14,260 nucleotides of DNA, from contig JAABOA010000433.1 of assembly GCA_015680635.1 (NCBI GenBank), positions 876 through 15,135 of the forward strand. The letters are read 5' to 3'. Source of the DNA: Lunasporangiospora selenospora. Lineage: Eukaryota > Mortierellomycota > Mortierellomycetes > Mortierellales > Mortierellaceae. Both the position numbers and the translations under genes were made by a program. Below, one piece after another: positions 9,877-14,260 of the stretch (the first letter of the stretch is position 1; the number at the start of each line of letters is the position of its first letter). Below the pieces are notes generated by a model. The model made no database searches. It was given only the letters and a program-made list of their open reading frames with translations, and was not told the DNA's origin.

Positions 9877-9939
9877 CGCCACCAACTTGACACGATAAAA
9901 CGAAAAACGAAATGGTGGCGTTTTTTTTTTTTTTTTTTT
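9877..9939 (+). promoter_or_regulatory. 8-bp inverted repeat followed directly by T19, immediately before the BRCT gene
   Basis: CGCCACCA at 9877-9884 pairs perfectly with TGGTGGCG at 9913-9920 across a 28-nt A-rich spacer. Nineteen T (9921-9939) follow at once, and the ATG is at 9960. The layout looks like a terminator, but its place is a promoter/5' leader. It could be a nucleosome-free core promoter, a leader hairpin or an end point for upstream transcription. Function is not shown. Confidence 0.45.
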
Positions 9940-9959
9940 CTATTTCCATTTAATCGGCA

Positions 9960-12900
9960 ATGATGAATGAAGTTGACTCGCCTGAGCATTGCATCGTCCA
10001 ATCGACAATGGAGACGGAACCCCCACTCACAGATAGGCAACACATCTCAACATCCCCAGGAGATCACACGGAGAACAACCCCAATGATTCTGCTCCTCTT
10101 TTCGGGGATGTTAATTTCTACTTGAACCCATTCCTTGGGAAAGCTCGTGCTGCAGAGGTTCGCTCACTTGCATATTGCAAGCTCTGGCATCAAATGGCTT
10201 TACCTATGTGGAGATGTAGAGGCCAATTTCTTAATGCCATCTGCTTTTATGATGCATTAGCTTGAATCATTACTTCTTCAGCATGGAGCTTCAAAGAGTC
10301 ATGCATTGTTGGAGAATGATGGGACGACAAGGGAGAGTCTTGCTATGAAAACAACTCATATTATCTCGGACGACCTTGATATTGCTGACTACAAATATGC
10401 GTCAGCAAGGAAAATAAGCATTGTCAAAGTAGGTAATATCGTTCAAAGACTTGCCTCTGGATGATAGACAACCGAGCTTTAACCCCTGAGAACCAAATAT
10501 CTCATATTTATTTATAGCCGGAATGGGTGACGCGATCTATCAAATCTCGTGTCTTGCAAAAGTATACCCATGATCTCAAGCATGTTGTAAACGCATTCAC
10601 ACGTTGGGATAAATACTAACACTCCTCCTCTAAATAGCACAATATACTTTTCGGCCGATCCTACAATGATTTTCTCAGGGATTGTCTTGACCACGACAGG
10701 TGTATGTCTCGATTGGTTTACCAAGTTTATTTTTATTATTGTTATTTTGAAGAGGTGTAAACGATGGGACTCTACTAACTAGCATAACGTCATCAGCTTC
10801 CAGCATATGACCGAGAGTTGATAGGCCCAGCAATAGAGGATTATGGAGGACGCTACTCTAGCTGTCTTTCGTCTGACGTTACTCATATGATTGCACTGAC
10901 TGCTTCAGGTGTAAGTTGCATCACATAAAAGTTTTCATGAATCTAGGACTTTTTTTTATCGAGTTCTTTTCAAGTGACTAATTCAGTGGATTTTAGGACA
11001 AATATACCTTTATATCTGAGCGTCCGGAGCTCAATATCAAGGTTCTTCTTCCACAATGGTTTCAAACTTGCTGCAACTTGAGGCAAAAATTACCCGAGGT
11101 ATGCACACACAAATTAAGAAAGAGCAAGATTTTTGCACTGATAACCAACTCTCATCACCGAATTGATCCTAAAACTGTCGAATACTCTATAGACAATATA
11201 CCAACTTCCCGATCCTCCACTATGGAACCCAAACTGCCCTACGTCCCGGGATGATGCGGTTGTGCCCCACCTATTCTCCAACAGCGTCAAGTCTGTTGTT
11301 GAATTCCTGAAGTCGCCAAGCAACACTCAAGCAACTTTTCTGAGCAATTTGACCTTCGTATTATCTGATGATCTTAGTGTTCGCCCAGAATATCTCTCCA
11401 GATTCATCAAGAAGATCCAGAGCGCAGGCGGGAGAGTTCTCAGCAATAGCAATGAATATTCCAAGGAGACTGTTGATATTGTGGTTTGCGGGTATCGCAC
11501 CGGGTCCCTTTACAGCAAGGTAGGATAGGGTCTTTAATCTTAATTTATCGATGATTAGAGTGATCTGATTCTCTATTTACATTGCATCTGTTTGTTCTCT
11601 CAATTTCTTTTCCATCTGCTGCAGGCAACCAAGGATGGAAAGACCGTTGGCTCCGCAGATTGGCTGTTGCATGTACTCCAAACGGGGGAAATTTCATCTC
11701 CTAAAGCCTGGCTCCTTCACTACCCGATTCCACCAGAACCAATCGCAGGGATGTCATCTCTTATAATAACGGTCACTAATTACACAGGACCAATTCGTGA
11801 ATATTTGAAACGCATGATTGTCGCTACAGGAGCAACATATACACCTACACTTTGCAGTCGGGTAGCTTCCCTGCCAACAACTCATATCATATGTGGAAAG
11901 TATGCTCTTTTCAATTTATCCGACCCTGAACTTGATCTCTTTGGATTCGCGGCATGCATCAAATCTTTGTGACCTCAGCGGACTGACTTGCTTCCAATCG
12001 GTTCCAATAGTGCGTCTGGCGATAAATTCGAGAGAGGTCATGAGTGGAACATCAAAATTGTTAACCACCTCTGGCTGGAGGATTGCTTCCAGAGTTGGGC
12101 GATACAAAGTGAAACGAAAACCCGATACACGCTGTTCCCAGCTTATCACCAGTTGTCCCTGATCTTTGGGGCTAAGATCCATCCAGAGAGCATCGATGAG
12201 TGGTCCTCGAGCGACCGCGACGACGCTTCTCCAATTGAATCCAAATCAGATTCACCAACCAACCCAACCGCATCAGCCTCAGAAACACAAATGGATAACG
12301 AGAAATCTCAAGTAGTTGCCTCGACTTCCAGCAGTAACTCTATAGGCTCACGCGAAGGGGAAGAGCAATCACCTCCAGGATATGGCGCCGTGCGCGTGAC
12401 ACCTCGGGCAAGGGGTGCTGCTTTGGAGGCAAGTCGTGCCTTGAAAAAGATTGTTCCTGATATGAACGATTTCCAGGCAGAGCTACAAAACGAGAAGCGA
12501 TCACTCAAGAAAAAGAAGAAGCAGCAAACAGGAGAGGCATCCAGGGAGCATGAGTCATCTGACATGATTGTCGATGAAGCAGATACAGAAACGACCTCGA
12601 CAGCAAAGAAGGGCTCTACACCTGTAAAGAGAAAACGTACTAGCCTGGGTCGCCCTGGTGTCGGGGCTGATGGCGGGGCCGGTCTGAACGATGTTGATGC
12701 TCATGACGACACTGCAGGGGGAGCAAAGTCAGCCACCAAGAAAGCCAGGCGCCACCCGGTCGTAGAATTGAGCAGCGCAAAGGATTCGGCAGATCCCGCC
12801 CATACAACCGACGTTACTGCAGCCGCGTCAAGAGAAACCAGACAGGTCAAATTTATTTGTACTGGTATGAAAGATCTAACAGCAAAACAGATCAAGTCAC

Positions 12901-13658
12901 TCAAAGCACTTGGAATAATGGCTGCCAAGTCACCCGAAGACTGTACCCATCTTGTGGCCAGATGTATTGCTCGTACAGAGAAATTCCTAGTAGCTTTGGC
13001 ATTAGGAAAATTCATTGTACGCGAGGAATGGCTTCAGGCCTGTATTGACGCCAGTTCTATCCTTGGTAAGCAATTGTTCGGTCCGAACTCCATACTGAAT
13101 ACTACTCAAGTTTATCTTAATTGGACTTGAGCGTTTCTAACCCTGAATGTACACACTGCAATAGACGAGAGTGATTACCGGATTAAGGACCCCGACAACG
13201 AAGAAAAGTTTTCAATGGACCTTTACAAGTCATTAGAGTGTTCGCGGGAGAAAAAAGTTTTTGAAGATTGCTCTTTCTATATCTCTCCTTCCACGACACC
13301 AAAACCAGCTGTTCTCAAGGTTCTGATTGAAGCTGGAGGCGGAAAGGCGTCATCACTACTCCTTACAGGGCTCAGCTTTCTCAAGGATAAACTGATCCGA
13401 ACAAACAGGAAAAGAGCAGAGGCATTGGACGGATCTGGAAACTCTACAGCCGCAAGGGGTGGAGATATAGGGGAAGACTCCGACTATGACAGCGATCGCG
13501 AGAAGGATAACGTAGTGATAGTTGTTTCATGTGATGAGGATAGAGATATGTGGCAGCCCATTGTCGAGGCCAAATCTCATGTTTACTCCCATGAGCTGAT
13601 CATCTCTGGTATCTTGACTCAGACTCTGGATCTTGGGTTAACCAACGCACTTGCATAG
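9960..13658 (+). CDS. RTT107: Six-BRCT DNA-damage scaffold of the Rtt107/Brc1/PTIP type
   Basis: Ten exons: 9960-10157, 10261-10428, 10518-10561, 10638-10701, 10797-10910, 10997-11098, 11193-11519, 11625-11899, 12011-13065, 13165-13658; in frame, 946 residues. Four N-terminal BRCT repeats (about 42-145, 145-240, 275-375, 382-480), a long charged linker (about 485-705) and a C-terminal BRCT pair (about 709-935) give the 4+2 plan of yeast Rtt107 and fission-yeast Brc1. Each N-terminal repeat shows the helix-3 Trp (PEWVTRSIKS, LPQWFQTC, ADWLLHVL, HLWLEDCF). In BRCT5, T715-G716 and K755 (in RTEKF) match the phosphate pocket that in Brc1 holds gamma-H2A; REEWLQACID carries its Trp. The linker has basic NLS-like runs (about 596-601, 636-640) and one TQ and one SQ site near 525-535, possible checkpoint-kinase targets. 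These proteins bring Slx4 and Smc5/6 to stalled forks. Met1 and Met2 are adjacent starts. The first intron has an unusual GTTCGC donor. Confidence 0.85.
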
Positions 13659-14092
13659 GTTGGGGAGATATTTCCTCCCTCACCCTTTTCCTATTAAAAG
13701 ACATTTTGCAACATTGAAAAGAATTGAACGAAAACCAAAAGGGCGAGTGTCAAGTCTAGAGAGCAACCAAAGGATAACTAACCGTTGCCAAATAATATTA
13801 TATAGGCCCTTTATTTCCAAAGTGCATAATTACATCCTCAGATCCCATGTGCCAGGCATGGCTGTTTGTCGGCCTTGCACCTTACTGCACTGAGAACTGC
13901 TTGATTTTTTTTTTTTTTTTTTGGAAACTTGGAACTGGTAGAGTCTCCCTATAAGCATACCATTCTTTCCATAAGGGCAAGTCCATATAAGCATGCATCT
14001 CCCTGCGGGACAGAAGTGCCCAGTCCAAAAAAAACCATCCTGGTTTTCTGGCGTATTACATTGTTTGTTCCTTCTTAGTGCCCATACACGAC
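13659..14092. promoter_or_regulatory. 3' flank of the BRCT gene and promoter/leader of the last gene
   Basis: About 430 nt without a supported gene. It contains a T18 run at 13905-13922 and two copies of TATAAGCAT (13950-13958 and 13986-13994, 36 nt apart), either of which may act as a TATA element. There is a small hairpin at 14031-14047 and a strong acceptor-like TTGTTCCTTCTTAG ending at 14077. The acceptor suggests that the ATG at 14093 may lie behind a 5' UTR intron or that an upstream exon exists. No AATAAA was seen after the BRCT stop. Confidence 0.4.
14031..14047. repeat. Short perfect hairpin AAAACCA-TCC-TGGTTTT
   Basis: A 7-bp perfect stem with a 3-nt loop, preceded by more A. It lies between the T18 tract and the acceptor-like site. 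If a 5' UTR intron is present, it falls near that intron's 3' end. It may be chance in A/T-rich DNA. Confidence 0.3.
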
Positions 14093-14260
14093 ATGCAACC
14101 TCAACCAAGGCGGCCACCTCCCCAGCAAAGGCTGCCCCCCTCGGGGATGCCTCCACATCCGGGACCTCCACATCCAGGACCTCCGCAGATGTATGCGCGC
14201 CAACCACAACGACCACCACATGGAGGAATGGGACCAGGCCCAGGTCCTGGCATGCATTAC
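14093..14260 (+). CDS. N-terminus of a proline/glycine-rich protein (3' part beyond window)
   Basis: An open frame of 56 codons from the ATG at 14093 to the window edge. The peptide is rich in Pro, Gly, Gln, Arg and His, with two exact PPHPG units (residues 20-29) and a GPGPGPG stretch near the end. Such low-complexity N-termini occur in chromatin-remodelling subunits (BAF60/Snf12 type), splicing factors and RNA-binding proteins; no domain is visible yet, so I name no family. A pyrimidine-rich acceptor-like site ends 16 nt upstream, so this ATG may be in a second exon. The opposite strand is also open here, but its product is a biased shadow. Confidence 0.5.
   Translation, partial: MQPQPRRPPPQQRLPPSGMPPHPGPPHPGPPQMYARQPQRPPHGGMGPGPGPGMHY
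14150..14179 (+). repeat. Two tandem 15-nt units encoding PPHPG
   Basis: Units at 14150-14164 and 14165-14179 differ at one base (CCG versus CCA) and encode the same five residues. A third partial unit (CCTCCGCAG) follows. This is a coding minisatellite likely to vary in copy number. Confidence 0.6.

Larger units (their letters stand above)
9557..9959. other. Intergenic region between the glycosyltransferase-like gene and the BRCT gene
   Basis: About 400 nt with no coding potential I can support. It holds an AATAAA at 9703-9708, a 9-bp inverted repeat around it, a second 8-bp inverted repeat at 9877-9920 and a T19 run just before the next ATG. The left part is AT-rich, as in a 3' flank. Confidence 0.45.

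Noticed and set aside
10158-10260. Coding-like reading through the first BRCT-gene intron (LASNGFTYV and DVEANF in two different frames)
   Set aside because: The two pieces need a frameshift and make no complete BRCT. Splicing to 10261 restores BRCT1 cleanly.
10638-10699. Alternative donor GTGTAT at 10700 in the BRCT gene with a later acceptor
   Set aside because: Donor GTATGT at 10702 with the acceptor ending at 10796 fits consensus better and keeps TTGLPAYDRE in frame.
11592-11624. Upstream extension of the exon 8 frame beginning MFSQFLFHLLQ
   Set aside because: It is pyrimidine-rich intron sequence ending in GCTGCAG, an obvious acceptor before ATKDG.
13830-14219. Minus-strand 129-codon open frame over the end of the window
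   Set aside because: Reading includes the T18 tract as poly-Lys and the antisense of a Pro/Gly-rich coding repeat; composition bias explains its openness.

Overview
The window reads as ordinary, intron-rich nuclear DNA of a fungus. All introns I could place (27, each 74-131 nt) are short with GT...AG ends. Many have GTATGT/GTAAGT-type donors, and several have TACTAAC- or TACTAAT-like branch sites. The gene content (Pol I subunit A49, mitochondrial GatB, a six-BRCT Rtt107/Brc1-type protein, a fringe-like glycosyltransferase and a NOL11-like rRNA factor) would suit an early-diverging fungus such as a Mortierella relative. That placement is an inference; no rRNA or other marker is present to prove it.

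Layout from left to right: (1) 1-2492, minus strand, the first 710 residues of a NOL11/Utp8-type nucleolar protein (five exons visible, 3' end outside the window). (2) 2493-3162, intergenic, with an A-rich tract (T-rich on the gene strand) in the NOL11 promoter and an unexplained stretch with splice-like signals. (3) 3163-5376, minus strand, mitochondrial glutamyl-tRNA(Gln) amidotransferase subunit B, seven exons, 543 residues. (4) 5377-5808, a shared divergent promoter. (5) 5809-7709, plus strand, RNA polymerase I subunit A49, seven exons, 423 residues. (6) 8161-9556, plus strand, a type II membrane protein resembling fringe/GT31 glycosyltransferases, three exons, 413 residues. (7) 9960-13658, plus strand, a 946-residue BRCT-repeat DNA-damage scaffold, ten exons. 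(8) 14093-14260, the start of a proline/glycine-rich protein running off the end.

The genes do not form one pathway. Two of the five substantial genes (NOL11-like and A49) act in Pol I transcription and early pre-rRNA processing, but they are separated by GatB. The others serve mitochondrial translation, the secretory pathway and genome maintenance. I see no mobile element, CRISPR array, rRNA, tRNA or virus-derived gene. I found no convincing new multi-gene system. The points most worth a second look are the NOL11-type protein in a fungus, the glycosyltransferase with a degenerate metal-binding motif, the long T-tracts placed upstream of start codons, a hairpin-plus-T19 element just before the BRCT gene, and the unassigned block at 2592-3162.
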